DNA of 64,000 bases from NCBI GenBank assembly GCA_948146395.1, contig OX411544.1, positions 55,083,360 through 55,147,359 on the forward strand, written 5' to 3'. Both the position numbers and the translations under genes were made by a program. Below, piece after piece: positions 42,291-54,870 of the stretch; the stretch's first letter is position 1, and every line of letters begins with the position of its first letter. The stretch is from Fragum whitleyi. Taxonomy: Eukaryota > Mollusca > Bivalvia > Cardiida > Cardiidae. Under the pieces are notes generated by a model that saw only the letters and a list, made by a program, of their open reading frames with translations, had not been told where the DNA came from and made no database searches.

Positions 42291-42344
42291 GCTTTGGGCA
42301 CTTGTATGTGAACTTGTTATAAAAGTTACGCAGAGGCTCAAATG

Positions 42345-43555
42345 ATATTTATTGGCCAAGTTCGGACTTCAAAATACTTGTAGTACATTTTGATGCAATA
42401 TTTTGCAAAAAAAGGCGTCTTTACGTTGAATGAAACTTACTTTATGTTATGCCATATAGAAAAAGCTTAGCTGTGTTTCTTCTCTTCGAAGTATTTACAT
42501 CCAAAATGTTTATTTTCTGACTTTCAACGATATCCTTTATCAAAGTACAAGTAAACTTTTATTTTAAGAAAATTATCTCCGTCTGCCAGCTTTCACTTAT
42601 TTCGCCTTTAAGATTTGTCACATACAATTTTCTCCCTTCTTCACTAAAGTACAATTAACCTATTGCTTTGAGGTAAATGTCTTAAATGGCGGTTTTTGTT
42701 AATTGTTTTATTTCATTATATTTTAGAGTAACCGTGATCTGCCATAGGCAATGAAGGCACTCTCTTACTTAGACTTATATTGCTCTGACAGCAAAGTTTT
42801 TTCCTATTCTTTCATTCTTTTCAGGTCTTTGCTCGCAACAAGGGAATCCCTTTTTGGTACTTTCACCAACTGATTAAAGATGTTTTGCATGTAATTGTAT
42901 AAAATCTTCGTTCTCGGGTCATTTTAGGCAAATGTTAACGGCCAAAATCCAGACCTTCAGGGGAGAAAACGTTGGTTAATAAATAAATTCACGTGTCGTT
43001 AACGTCCGGCTTGTTTTATTTAAATATCCTCAGTTAGGGCCTCAACACTTTGTCAGTTTCTATGTCTAACATTAATATTAAGCATTAATAAAGACGTTGA
43101 TCTTATTCCCGCGTCGAATTTTGTGACGTCATAAATTTACCAAACAAGGAAACAAGGTCGTTATAAACAAAAGCGACGGTGCAATGCATAACTCATTGTT
43201 CAGACTCGTCCGTGGGTGTCGAGCTAGCTTTCAGAAGAATCATTTTGCGATCTCTGTAAAAATAAATACTTTTTTATGCAATAATAGCTTCGATTTATGG
43301 TTTCGAGGGTGTCAACATTTGCAGAGACCCGAAAAAAATAGTTTAACGCGCGTCGGGCGTCTTAGGATTTTGAGGGTCTCTGCAAATGTTAACGCCACCA
43401 AAACGTGAATTAACCCTGTAATAAATCCAATTTTTTGGGAACATTGGCATTTGTCATCTCCATGAATTAATGAATTTATGGAATTAATTAGCTTCGTACT
43501 TAATGCATATAAAGTGAATGTGATTGGTATATATGTGTGTGTGGGTAACCTGTGT
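42345..43555. other. No gene; short inverted repeat near 43312
   Basis: gtcaacatttgcagagaccc at 43312-43331 and gggtctctgcaaatgttaac at 43374-43393 form a ~20-bp inverted repeat with a 42-base loop, probably a small foldback. Nothing else is recognised. Confidence 0.6.
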
Positions 43556-43573
43556 GTGAGTGTTTATGTGTGT

Positions 43574-43581
43574 GTGAGAGA

Positions 43582-43667
<86 letters not shown>

Positions 43668-43885
43668 ATGAGTATGTGGGTGAGAGAGTATGAGCGAGAG
43701 GGAGAGAGAAAAGAAGGAAGAATGAGAAAGAGAGAGAGAGAGAGAAAGAAGGAGAGAGCGAGAGAGAGAATACAGGTGTGTGTGAGAGAAAGAGAGAGAT
43801 GGAGAGGTGAGGGTAGAGAGAGAGAGACAGGCAGACAGACAGATACCTACAAACAGACAAAGAGACAGGCAGAGACAGAGAGATA
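43574..43885. repeat. (GA)n / (GACA)n microsatellite
   Basis: Long gagaga runs alternate with gacagacagaca and gtgtgtg bits. The plus strand is almost purely purine over long stretches, which produces spurious Arg/Glu-rich and Ser/Leu-rich frames on the two strands. Confidence 0.95.
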
Positions 43886-45032
43886 TTACGAAGTAAGAAT
43901 ATTGTTTTTCAAGAGGGCCTTGTTAAAAATAAGATTGTATATGTATCTTAAAATGTCACCTTCGATATATAAAGCTATAATCATCGTTATTATTTTTATT
44001 ATGATATACTTATTAGTCGCCTGTAAAGACATCCTTAGAATACCATTCAACCCTTTCTGAACAGTACCTTATATCGTACAAAAAATCTAGAAAAAAAACG
44101 AAACAGTTTGTATCCATTATATCCACTATAAGGAATATCAGTTAGTTCAGCTTTTGAATCACAAATAGGGAGAAGGACATAATAAGCTTATGCTTTTATT
44201 CTCATCCTTTTTGCTTGATTTAAATTCAGTCGTGTTGAATGAATATGTATATTATCATGTTTAATTTCATTCAAATAAAATATGTTTTAACCAATTAATG
44301 GTACGTTTTGGTACTGAACGGGGTATCATGTACTTGTATGAAATTAATAAAAAAAATGTCAGGAGAGAATAGTGCCTTGGGAAGACCTATATAAATGGAT
44401 AAATGTCTACATTAATTAATCGCTAATTTAAAGCTGAATTCCCTAGTTAGACAAATACCAGCAATAATTCAATTATGTTGTCCCTGAAACGATTTTTCGC
44501 AAATGGTTATCTTGACACATCAGTGCAAGTGATTGGATTACAAGGTCCAAAATTATGAGCTTGGTTAGGATATACATCCTTAACCTTTATCTTGCTGTAA
44601 TTATTTTTTGTTTGTCAATACTTTTATCATTCAACCATTCTTGCTCATGTCTTACCCGACTCAATTAAGCAGGTAGTGTAGGATAGGATCAGACTGAACA
44701 TCTTCACAGAGAGATTTTAGGCAATATTCTCTGTCAAATCTTTAAATGCAACAGGAACAACCCGTTAAAAGCATGAGAATTTCTAGATTGCACACAATGT
44801 GAAACTTGTAAAGGTCTGTTTTTTAGTAGTTTTAAGTAGTTTAGGATAAAAAAGATATCAGTCCTCAAGAGTTTTTATTTTGTAATATGCTAATCACAAA
44901 AGTATGTGATAAGCAGTATACTTTTTTTTCAAACGTGTTTGACAGTTTTACCACCCTTTACCCAGAGATGGTGATTTTTGGGTGGCTTCTCCAAGCCATG
45001 GTCTTTAATAAATGGAAAGGAGATTTCAATTA
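43886..45032. other. No recognisable feature
   Basis: AT-rich intergenic DNA without a long frame or recurrent element. Confidence 0.5.
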
Positions 45033-45198
45033 TTAAGGTAGTGGATCCGTAATAGTTCCGCTACGTTTCGGAAAAGAATGTACTCTAACAGTGTTAACCG
45101 AGGTTTCCTAATGATTTTCATAAGGAAACATCGGTTAACATTGTGAAAGAGCATGTGTTCCGAAATGTTGCGGAACTATTGCGGGTCCACTACCTTAA
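45033..45198. mobile_element. Foldback family B, full copy B6
   Basis: TTAAGGTAGTGGATCCGTAA to gcgggtccactaccttaa; the arms pair along almost the whole length (gttaaccgaggtttcctaat / aaggaaacatcggttaac). It is the best-preserved B copy. Confidence 0.92.
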
Positions 45199-45209
45199 AT
45201 CGTATGCAA

Positions 45210-45500
45210 GCCCGGCTAGCTCAATCGGTAAGGCGTTGGGCTGCCAATCGTTTGCCTCGTGAGTTCGAATCCAAACTCGACCAACTTTTATCCAACATTT
45301 GATAAAAAATAGTCATTGTAACAAGTGTCATTTGTATCCCATCAATAGGCTCATGATAAGTAGAACGCCAAAGTGGGATGAGCAATTGGTGGTTCGGATG
45401 ACTGTTGTGGTTGCAATGGTGTGAGAAAAAATAGGAAACCATTGGTAGGTAAACCAGTACTATCGATATAGATGCAATAAGGTTAAAAGCAATCTCAATC
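45210..45500 (+). mobile_element. tRNA-derived SINE, S2 (different head, S1-like body)
   Basis: The head gcccggctagctcaatcggt aaggcg ... gagttcgaatccaaac has box A tagctcaatcgg and box B gagttcgaatcc, and is not the S1 head. The body keeps S1 signatures in order: 'ggatga..gtggttgcaatggtgtgag', 'aataggaaaccattggtagg', 'ccagtactatcgatatagat', 'gttaaaagc'. It starts 11 bp after B6. Confidence 0.82.
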
Positions 45501-47288
45501 AGCCGTATATAAATAATTTCGACAAGCTTAGCTTTTTCCCATCTGATGAAGAGGTGAACACCAGCTCCCAGTTGTATTCAAGATATCCATTGGTTAAATA
45601 TAGACCCGAAGGTTTTATTTTTTCAAACTATCGTGTTGTTTTAATCTGGGCAATCCAGTTTTGTTGAAATTAAGGGTTTATGGCCATTTGAACTCACAGA
45701 AACTGGGTCAATGGACATGAAATTAAAAACGCATACAAAGTACTCTATTGGGCCAAAAGTGATATAGTAGGTTTAAAATATTACTAAAGAATGCAACATA
45801 GTTTGGATATGTAGAAAAAATTATCAAAAAGTGTCTTTAAAGCATGAAAATATGACACATTTACAACATTTTCTATTTGCGTTCAACTAAAGATTCAGTT
45901 GCACAATAGATAAAACAAGAAATGTCTACATGTAGAGGAAAAGCTAAAGAACAATGAAGGAGGCTTAAATTTTGCATTAACATTTCACATAACTCACATT
46001 TTGCATCTGAAAATGACCAACTCCAGAAAAATAATTTGCAAATGGCAGACATAGAGTTTGTTTACATTTACTATTTCCACGCCTAATGATATTAAATTCA
46101 TAAAAAAAGTAGACCGCTTCATAACATATTGTGACAAAGTTAAAACTATATCTGAACATTTCAAGTTGTTGAATTATTTTTTACCTGTTACCTGTGCGTC
46201 GGGACCATTAAATTTCACTTTATAGAGGAAGATGAATATCAAAACTGTATAATTAATTTTTTTTTTAGATTGATATTTGCAAAATAAATAAAAAATACCC
46301 ATCAAAATATAGTGGAAATACGTATGGTTCCTTTTGGTCTCCATACGTAAGATTATTTGAAAGATTTCCGTTGTAATAACATCACGTGAAATCTACGTTT
46401 AGCGTAAATAAACAAAATTGGCTGATTTTGTTGATTTAACTTTAATTATTTGGCGTTTCCTTCTGTCGACACCATTGGTCCTTTGCTTCCTCTCGTTTCA
46501 TTGGTCAAAATGTATTGAGGCCTTTGATTGGTCATCTCACGTACGAGCGTAGCGTGTTTAAACTGAAGAAAGGGAAATAACGGAATTTATGACTTTCATG
46601 GTTTTAATTGGAGCTTAATAAATAAAGAATCATATGCTAAAGATTTTGAATACACAATTTCTACTCAGAATTTTTTTTCAATAAGGTTGACCTTTGATAT
46701 TCAGATTAGTAATTATTATAATTTTGAAGAAACTTGACTCTCTCTCTCTCCTCTATTCTTCTTTCTCTCTCTATTTCCCTCTCAAAATTATTTAATGCAT
46801 AGTTTCTAATCCCAAAAACTTAGCTCTTTGTTTGTCAAGCGGAAAACGGTTTTGATAAAAGATAATTTATTACTGTATTTTCAAACATCATTTATAATCA
46901 AGACAACAGGCTTAAACGCTTGAAATACCGGATAATAAGATGACATTTGATTACAGTCAATTCAATCCTTAAAAATCCTGTTGTTGATAAAGTGTTTTAT
47001 AAAAAGAGTACAGAGTATATACATGTATTTAGAGTGCATATATTATCTTACGGAAAAGGTGTCCTTAAGTGTCCTTCGATTATACTGAAGAAAATAGGAA
47101 ACATTAACGAAATTAAGTGTTACTTTTTTTCCATTTTGAAAAATTACAAATTAACGTCTTTGAATTGCCTCACCCTTTTAAACCTGTACTCTCTAAATAA
47201 ATTTCTGGCGTTATACAGAATATACCAATTAGATATGTAAAACAATCAATCTCTGCGAGCCTCCTTTTTGAATGACCCAACCATACCT
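45501..47288. other. No recognisable gene
   Basis: AT-rich. 46738-46790 is a short (tctc)n tract. The 97-codon plus-strand frame at 46947-47240 is AT-driven and has no recognisable domain. Confidence 0.5.
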
Positions 47289-47562
47289 GTCTTTGAATGT
47301 GTCATAAACTATTTACAACAGATAGCGAGCTGCTGGGCAGCATGCCAGTGTGTGGATAGATCAGGTGACCTTGTTCTGTTAGGAATGTATACATACAAGA
47401 GGTATATAAAGGCGGCCACAGAGCGGTGAGCGGGGAGAGACTTCTTTGGAAGATACGCAGACAGACCAATTTTAGTTAAACGTTTATTAAAGAAGTGTAG
47501 TGTAGTGTAGTAAATTTGACTTTGCTTCATTTCACCAATATAAATATTGGTGTCACAGTCTT
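47289..47562 (+). mobile_element. Solo LTR (264 bp) with 5-bp target-site duplication
   Basis: The LTR spans 47294-47557, starting TGAATGTGTC and ending GGTGTCACA (TG...CA). gtctt directly flanks it at 47289-47293 and 47558-47562. Inside is a TATA box (tatataaa, 47403-47410) followed by GC-rich sequence, and an attaaa at about 47485-47490 that could be the polyadenylation signal. A 5-bp duplication fits Ty3/Gypsy-type or Bel/Pao integration. No gag-pol sequence lies on either side. Confidence 0.75.
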
Positions 47563-47839
47563 TCTATATACGAATTGCTGCAAAATATAAAGTATGATTA
47601 TGACCACATTATTATCAACATGTTCATCACAATTCCTTGTTAATAGTAGGACAATATTTCACAATAGAGCTTGTGATGGTATCTCCTTTGTTCAATTGAA
47701 ATTACTCAAAGGCTAGCTCAATTAAAGAAGTCATATTTCCATTCTGATGTATGAAATCCAAATATTGTATTCGTGTTTGAATTAAAGTGGTATATATGGC
47801 AAACGAAACGTCAAAAAAGGTCCACCCACACTTGGATTG

Positions 47840-48110
47840 TCTTTTGAACAAAATAACAAATACAATATAATTAAAAGTAATTTTCAAGCACAAATTTTGC
47901 TTATCATAATATCTTTTTTTCAATCTATTACCATGAAAAATAATGTTTTCAGGATTTTTGAAAGTAAAATAATGATTTTGTCTGTCCGTCTACATGAAAC
48001 TCCTGGCCTATTACACCTTATTGTTTCTATAATAAGGGAAAAGCGAAGTGTCTTTCTCAAAATAGGTACCAATTTGCATCGAATCAAAAGAGGATGATTT
48101 TATAGGAGCC

Positions 48111-48147
<37 letters not shown>

Positions 48148-48725
48148 CGAGTATTTCTATAAAATTAATTATGTTTGTGTAATTCACTAGTAAAGTATAT
48201 TAAAATGAGTGTGTCCTGTCTTTAGTCGTAAATCTTTTGACAATATATTGATAAACGCCTATATCTTTTCATGGATGAACCCTGTACTCTCTAAATCGGA
48301 CCAATCAAATCATGGATTATTTAACGAAATCGTTGCGTTTTTCACGAGATATACCAAGTAAGTAGCGAGTTATGAACGGTAAAAATACGTGATATTTTAG
48401 TTTAAAATTGGGTACCGTCGATATGAAAATAAGCATGTCCAAGAAAAGAAAATTGGTCATTTATTGTGTCAAAAGTTTAGTATAAAAAACACCAGTTTTT
48501 AGATATTTGTACATTTTCTTACTACTTAGCAGCCTTTAAAGCGGAAAATGCGAAAAATTATCATTTACTAAGTATACAAAAGCATCATTCTGGAACCATT
48601 TCATAGTCTGAAATTAATTTGGATTAAGCTAAAATAAAGATATTACTACATACAAAAGATTTTACCAACGCATTTCTGTGTAATTGCTGAAAACACCGGT
48701 CCCTATACAAGTCAATCGGACTATA
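47840..48725 (-). mobile_element. Diverged relative of element F1 (F2)
   Basis: Read in reverse it shares with F1, in order: the terminus tatagtccgattgacttgta, 'cgcattttccgctttaaagg', 'aatgacc..tttt', 'gattggtc', and 'cagaatttttgaa..aaataatgattttgtc.gtccgtctac'. The end near 47840 has decayed. A T(30) run at 48113-48142 lies inside. Confidence 0.7.
48113..48142 (+). repeat. Poly(T) run, 30 bases
   Basis: Direct reading. It lies inside element F2 and could be the inverted A tail of an unrelated retroposition or simple slippage. Confidence 0.95.
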
Positions 48726-48883
48726 ATAATAACACATTTATATGAATAAGGGTATTGGTCTTTAATTTGAAACAAACCTTTATAGATGTAATGTGAGAGA
48801 CTGAAACAAGTAAATGGAGGTGTATTTGTATTGAAATAAACCCAAAAATAAAGATATTTCATTTGTGATCTTATTAAAAACAA

Positions 48884-50624
48884 GAGGGCCATAGTGGCCC
48901 TAAATCGCTCACCTGAGTTAACTGTCTGTTACTATTTGGAGCAGGGCTTTGGTTTAATGACAGGGCAGTGACAACAAATATCACAAATTTGAACTTGTCT
49001 GAGATTTACAGATAATCATTCTGGCCAATTTTAAGGTTGACTGGGCTAGAAATATAGCCTCTAGAGTGTTTTCTGAGATTTGACCATGTGACCTAGTTTT
49101 TGACCCCATTTGACCAAAATTCAAACTTGTCCCATAATTCATAAAAAGAATCATTCTGACCAATTTTCAGGTTGATTGGGCTAAAAATATGGCCCCTAGA
49201 GTGTCCGCAAGGTTTTTCTAGGACTCGACCCTGTGACCTAGTTTTTGACCCCACTTGACCCAATTTCAAACTTGTTCGAGATATCATCAAGATAATCATT
49301 CTGACAAATTTTAAGGTTGATTGGGCTAGAAATATGGCTTCAAGAGTGCATACAAGGTTTAACTGAGATTTGGCCCTGTGACCTAGTTTTTGACCCCAGT
49401 TGACCCAAATTCGAACTTGTCCGAGATTGTATCAAGACAATCATTCTGACCAAAATACAGGTTGATCAGGCAAAAAATGTGGCCTATAGAGTGCATACAA
49501 GGTTTTTCTTAGATTTGACCCTGTGACCTAGTTTTTGACCCTGGTTGACCCAAATTCGAACTTGTCCGAGATTTTATCAAGACAATCATTCTGACCAAAA
49601 TTCAGGTTGATTGGGCAAAAGTTGTGGCCTCTAGAGCGCATACAAGGTTTTTCTTAGATCTGACCCTGTGACCTAGTTTTTGACCCCAGTTGACCCAAAT
49701 TCAAACCTATCCAAAATTTCATCAAGATAATCGTTCTGACCCAATTTCAGGTTGAAAGGGGCAAAAAATGTGGCCACTAGATTGCCTACAAGGTTTTTCT
49801 TAGATTTGACCCCGTGACCAAGTTTTTGACCCCAGTTGACCCAATTTCAAACTCATCCGAGATTTCATCAAGACAATCATTCTGACCAAAATTCATGTTG
49901 ATTGGGCAAAAAATGAGGCCTCTAGAGTGCATACAAGTTTTTTCTTAGATTTGACCCCGTGACCTAGTTTTTGACCCCACTTGACCCAATTTCGAACTCG
50001 TCCGAGATTTCATCATGATAATCATTCTGACCAATTTTCAGGTTGATTGGGCAATAAACATGGCCACTAGAGTGCCTACAAGGTTTTTCTTAGATTTGAC
50101 CCTATGACCTAGTTCTTGAGATCAGTTGACCCGATTTCGAACTCGTCCAAGATTTAATCAGGACAATCATTCTGACCAAATTTCACGTTGAAGGGGCAAA
50201 AAATGTGGCTTCTAGAGCGCACACAAGGTTTTTCTTAGATTTGACCCCGTGACCTAGTTTTTGACCCAAGTTGACCCAATTTCGAACTCGTCCGAGATTT
50301 CATCAAGACAATCATTCTGACCAAAATTCAGGTTGATTGGGCAAAAATTGTGGCCTCTACAGTGCATACAAGGTTTTTCTAAGATTTGACCCTGTGACCT
50401 AGTTTTTGACCCCAGTTGACCCAATTTCGAACTCGTCCGAGATTTCATCAAGACAATCATTCTGACCAAAATTCAGGTTGATCGGGCAAAAAATGTGGCC
50501 TCTAGAGTGCATACAAGGCAAATGTTGACGACGGACGACGGACGTCGCACGACGCACGACGGACGACGGACATCCACCTAACCTCAATAGCTCACCTTGA
50601 GCACTTCGTGCTCAGGTGAGCTAA
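48884..50624. repeat. Complete G-family unit: hairpin ends, ten ~145-bp internal repeats
   Basis: The left end is the hairpin agggccatagtggccct followed by aaatcgctcacctgag. The interior (about 48990-50517) is ten tandem copies of ~145 bp, marked by gtgacctagtttttgacccc at regular spacing. Then comes a (gacgacgga)n stretch at 50522-50573 and a right-end palindrome agctcaccttgagcacttcg tgctcaggtgagct (50589-50622). Partial copies are at 6171, 53455, 54720 and 63800. I recognise this style from bivalve genomes but cannot name the family. No coding capacity. Confidence 0.88.
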
Positions 50625-50920
50625 AAAGATGTATAAAATGTATAAATCGAGCCATTAATTGTATATATTCTTATATGACATAAAAGAAATCGATTTTTGT
50701 TTTTTTGACCAAATGAGTAAAAGTTTTGACTTGGTATTGACTGGTTTTAGCGAATTTGGGGTCGTTTTGACTTTGGGCCGTTTTGACTTCAGGCCGTTTT
50801 AACTTGCTCTCAAATAGGTATGAAAGGTCCCACTCTACTTTTTTAGAGGAGTGATTTTTTTTTATCTCTTTTCCGGTGAAGCGGTTCATGACAAATTTCC
50901 CATGGCAGTTTTTTTATTTG

Positions 50921-50985
50921 ACAGCTGAGAAAAACTGAACAATAGCAAGGATAACAGCTGAGAAAAACTGAACAATAGCAAGGAT
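50921..50985. repeat. 33-bp exact tandem duplication
   Basis: acagctgagaaaaactgaac aatagcaaggat(a) is repeated at 50921 and 50954 with no mismatch, so it is recent. Confidence 0.93.
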
Positions 50986-53454
50986 TTCTAAGTAGAAATC
51001 AAGGTAAATAGTCTCATTTTTAAAGTAGAAATGCCCAAGAGTGATAATCGAGGAATACGATCGTTGCAATTGCTTAAAACATCTTTGCTTACACGTTTTT
51101 TTGTTGTAAAAAAAAAGGCTGCCATGTTTCCTTGAAAATAGACACGTGTCTTTCAACATTGAAATATCTTTCCCACAGGCATTTTAGCCAAAAGTGAGCC
51201 TCGTTGATTGTACTCTGGATATTCCAGTTGACGTCTGCAAGTTTTTGTCCCAAATACATCGGTACATTTTTCAAATGGATGCAAATGCGAAAGTGCAATG
51301 TGTAACTCTGTTTTCAGCTAAAAAAGCATTCTTTGCGAATATTTTTATCAAAAACATCTTCATTTCCATTTTTTAATACATTTTATAGCATATTCAGTTG
51401 ACTTTGCATAAAGAAAAGCCTTAATTTTGCATATCAAATTTTGGCCAAAAATACAAATGGCCTCCATTTATATTTGCGGCGAACCCTTAACTACCGATTT
51501 GAAACATTACCGATGAATATCCTTGCCAAGCAGAACTATATAAGAAGAAGTGTACCTAGCGACACCACTTTTGTCTCAGTTCCTTGACGAAATTTAATTT
51601 ACAATTTGTCAAAATAAAGATGATCAAATGAATCATAATTTCAGAATTCTGTCTCATAGAAATGAACGCATTGATTCAATTTTCTATATGCCTAAAAATA
51701 TTAAAGTAAAACTTGATTGAATTCAAGAAACCCTAGTTTTGAAAAGAAGTTAAACGATGCATATATAGTTTTGGCATGTTAGCAGGCCAATGCGGAAATG
51801 AAAAACGCGTATTTAAGTTATGTTATTTCCCAATATTCACTTTATATTTATTGTGTCGCCCCATGGGCGACACTCATTGTAGTATACTCATTCTAAATTT
51901 AGATATTTCGTCATGAGGGACAATTAATTTTACCGAGAATTGCAACTGTATTCTACACAACGACTGTTTACAAAGTAAAATTTCAAAGCAGTCCTATAAA
52001 ACCTACAATAAATGTCAGCTCATCTCGCACAACAACGATTTTCATGGATACACAGTATTAAATGTTTGGTTTTTTTCCAGATCACTCGAAAGTCCCTTCT
52101 TCCGGTTTGCCCATAAAACGTACGTCTAAACCCTAACCGATTAAACCGATTTATTATTTGGTGACTGGTTGACTCCGCCCATTTTCATCTCGGCCCTTCG
52201 GCAACTCGGCCCAACGTATAACTGGACCGCATTTTAGATTATTTATTCAGTACTTTTATCACAAATACAAGACTATTCAATCTTCATTCATTTATGAGGA
52301 AACATCGTTCATATATATTCATGCACATACTTTAGGAAATTAATGTATATTACTATAAACTAGTAGGTCGAGTTGATTGGGTCGAGTTATTCGATGGGCC
52401 GAGTTGACTGGTAACCTATGATTTTTGATTACGAAATGAAAAATCTCGTTTTCATTCGTGTTTTCTCTGGTATCTTCGGAAGGTCACATTACCGGCCACG
52501 TGACCATAGAAATTAATAAGAGATCTAAATGGTAGATAGGTAAACCTGTCCCATCTACGCTACAATGCAATTAAAGTATGAATTTTGTAACCAGTACCCG
52601 GCTTTTTTTTTTCAAATGCAAAATCATTTAATTGGATCTGTTAGATAAGAAGGGAGGCCAGATGTTTCAACGTAGAATATACATGGCGCTATTGAAAAGG
52701 CTGCGATTTCTTTCATCTAACATTAAAATCGGACTTTAACTTTTAATTTAACCCTTAATTCTGTCTGCACTTTCATATCGTTTTGTAAACGGCATTTGTC
52801 CTTCAATAATCGAAACTTTGTCACGTTAAAAAGGTCAAATAAGACCGTGGAAAATGTAATCTTTTTAACATGCAATCCGCTTTGATTTTTCTCATTCTGA
52901 AATTGTAAATAGATTTTATATTAAGTACAACACAAAAAAAGTTGAACAGTTTTTTAGACAGAATAGACCAAGATCAGCCTGCACAGAGATAAAGTGTGAT
53001 CTTAGACTTAGGCAACATATTTTGAATTCTACTCAATTTCTGTGGGGAAATCTTATGCCAGACTTTGCTATAAGATTATTCATAAGTTTGTGTTGTATAG
53101 AATGTAAGATCCTTTCCCATCCTGTGATCTCGGCATTTTTTTTTTTACATTTTTTTTAAATCAAATATCTATTTTTATTTCATTTTAAATTTAAAAAAAA
53201 CACTGATAGTGTCTATGTTTTGTGATTTTTCTCCTAATGCAGGGTTTAAAAGGGAAAACATTTTAGTTTGCAATAAATTTAAGACAGTTTTCTTAAAAAT
53301 TTAAAACTACGTGATTAAGTCCTTGATTTTTACCCATTTTTTACCTAATACATCATAGATAATTTTGATATAGGTGGTTTAGGGTGAATCTCTATAGAAA
53401 TACCAAATAATTTAGATGATAAGTTCCACTTATTAGCTTATATAGTCTCGAAGT
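50986..53454. other. No gene; small hairpin and a candidate foldback
   Basis: 51854-51875 is the hairpin gtgtcgccccatgggcgaca c. 52125-52425 has inverted related ends: 'gactggttgactccgcccat' at left and 'gatgggccgagttgactggt' at right, with 'actcggcccaacgtataact' inside. No coding frame is recognised. Confidence 0.5.
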
Positions 53455-53740
53455 ACTCATGGTGAGCTATTTTGATCGAGCTGCGTCCGTCATCCGGTCG
53501 TACATCAACATCTTGTGTGCACTCTAGAGGTCACATTTTGGCCAAAGTATCTTGAAACTTGGTCAGAACGTGTGTCTTCATCAAATCTCGGTCATATTCG
53601 AAATTGGGCCAAGTGAGGGCATTTTTTTTTTTGCCAAAAGGTCTTGAAACTCGGTCAGAATGTTTGTATGCATCTAAGCTCGGTCAAGTTCAAAATTGGG
53701 TCAAGTGAGGTCAATGATGGGGTCAGGGAGTCAAGTTTTA
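53455..53740 (+). repeat. G-family repeat fragment
   Basis: 'catggtgagctattttgatc', then gtccgtcatccggtcg and two copies of 'cttgaaact(t/c)ggtcagaa'. These are the inverse of the G1 motifs. Confidence 0.75.
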
Positions 53741-54184
53741 GTAATACGGGAAAAGTAACGCAAAGTTCGGGCGCTTTGGCGCTTTTTCTGCTTCTAGATA
53801 ACGCGTTTAAAATATTTTAATAACCAAAAACAGAAAGAAGAACATATACCGTCAAAGTTTTTTTGTTTTCACATTGGCATCCTACATGGAGAATGATAAT
53901 CTCGCGAGATTTTGCTATTTTGTTTTATTTTCTATTTTCTTTGATTTTACTTCCGTCGATCTTTATCAAAATTTACATTGAAGAAAACGTACAACTAGGA
54001 TAAGAATCAGCCTTACATTGAAAAAAGTAGCACAATTTTGCTTAGATTATCGTATGATGACATTTTCTTTTTACCCCTCTGCAAATGATTTCATTCTGCA
54101 CTTTGGGAAGTATGACACTACTTTTTCCCGCTAAAACAACGTCATTGTTGTTGCGTTTTAACGTTGGGGTAAAAAGCGGGATCA

Positions 54185-54306
54185 GACTTGAAAGAGATGA
54201 ATTCTGTAGCAAATATTCCCAGTTAGGACTTGTAAGAGATGAAATCTAAAGCAATATTCGCAGTTAAGACTTGAAAGAGAAGAAATCTATAGCAATATTC
54301 GCAGTT
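54185..54306. repeat. ~41-bp tandem repeat, three copies
   Basis: gacttgaaagagatgaattc tgtagcaaatattcccagtt and two similar copies follow directly. Confidence 0.85.
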
Positions 54307-54719
54307 TGAAATGTAAATGCAGCTATTTTAGATGAAGCTATGTCGGCTAACATATAGGCCTAGTCTGAATCCCATCCCTTAGGTTTTTGACCTGACTACG
54401 GACTCATGTATATTTAGTGTTCCTGACCTGATGCAGTTGCTATAGTACGTGCGCTCATATTTAAAGAACCCCCTAACATTTTTTTTTTACTTAAAAAAAA
54501 TCTGTTTGAATTTCAGTGAGTATCTTTCATTCATATTAGGCTAATTTCTTCTGGGCAATTATTAAAATGGCTGTGACTGAGGAAATCAACCTAGAAATAA
54601 ATGAGAAAAAGGCGAATGGCAATCGAATTTGATAGGTAGCCTATTTTTGTCTGCTGAAAATAAGTTTAAACTTAAGTCAAATTACTTTTCCCGTCTATAG
54701 GTTAAACCTATTATTATAT

Positions 54720-54870
54720 TACCTTGTGTTACTCTACAGGCCACATTTTTCGTCAAAGTGTCTTGAAACTTTATCAGAATGTTTGTCCATCAAATCTTTG
54801 TCAAGTTCGAAATTGGTTCAAGTGGGATCAAAAAACCGTGTGTGCACTCTAGAGGCAACATTCTAAATAA
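54720..54870 (+). repeat. G-family repeat fragment
   Basis: 'gtgtcttgaaactttatcag aatgtttgtcc' and 'gtgcactctagaggcaacat' match the fragment at 53455. Confidence 0.65.

Noticed and set aside
43478..44060. Arg/Glu-rich and Ser/Leu-rich frames on opposite strands
   Set aside because: They follow from the (GA)n/(GACA)n microsatellite.
46947..47240. 97-codon plus-strand frame before the solo LTR
   Set aside because: AT-driven composition with no recognisable motif. It is not part of a retrovirus-like internal region.
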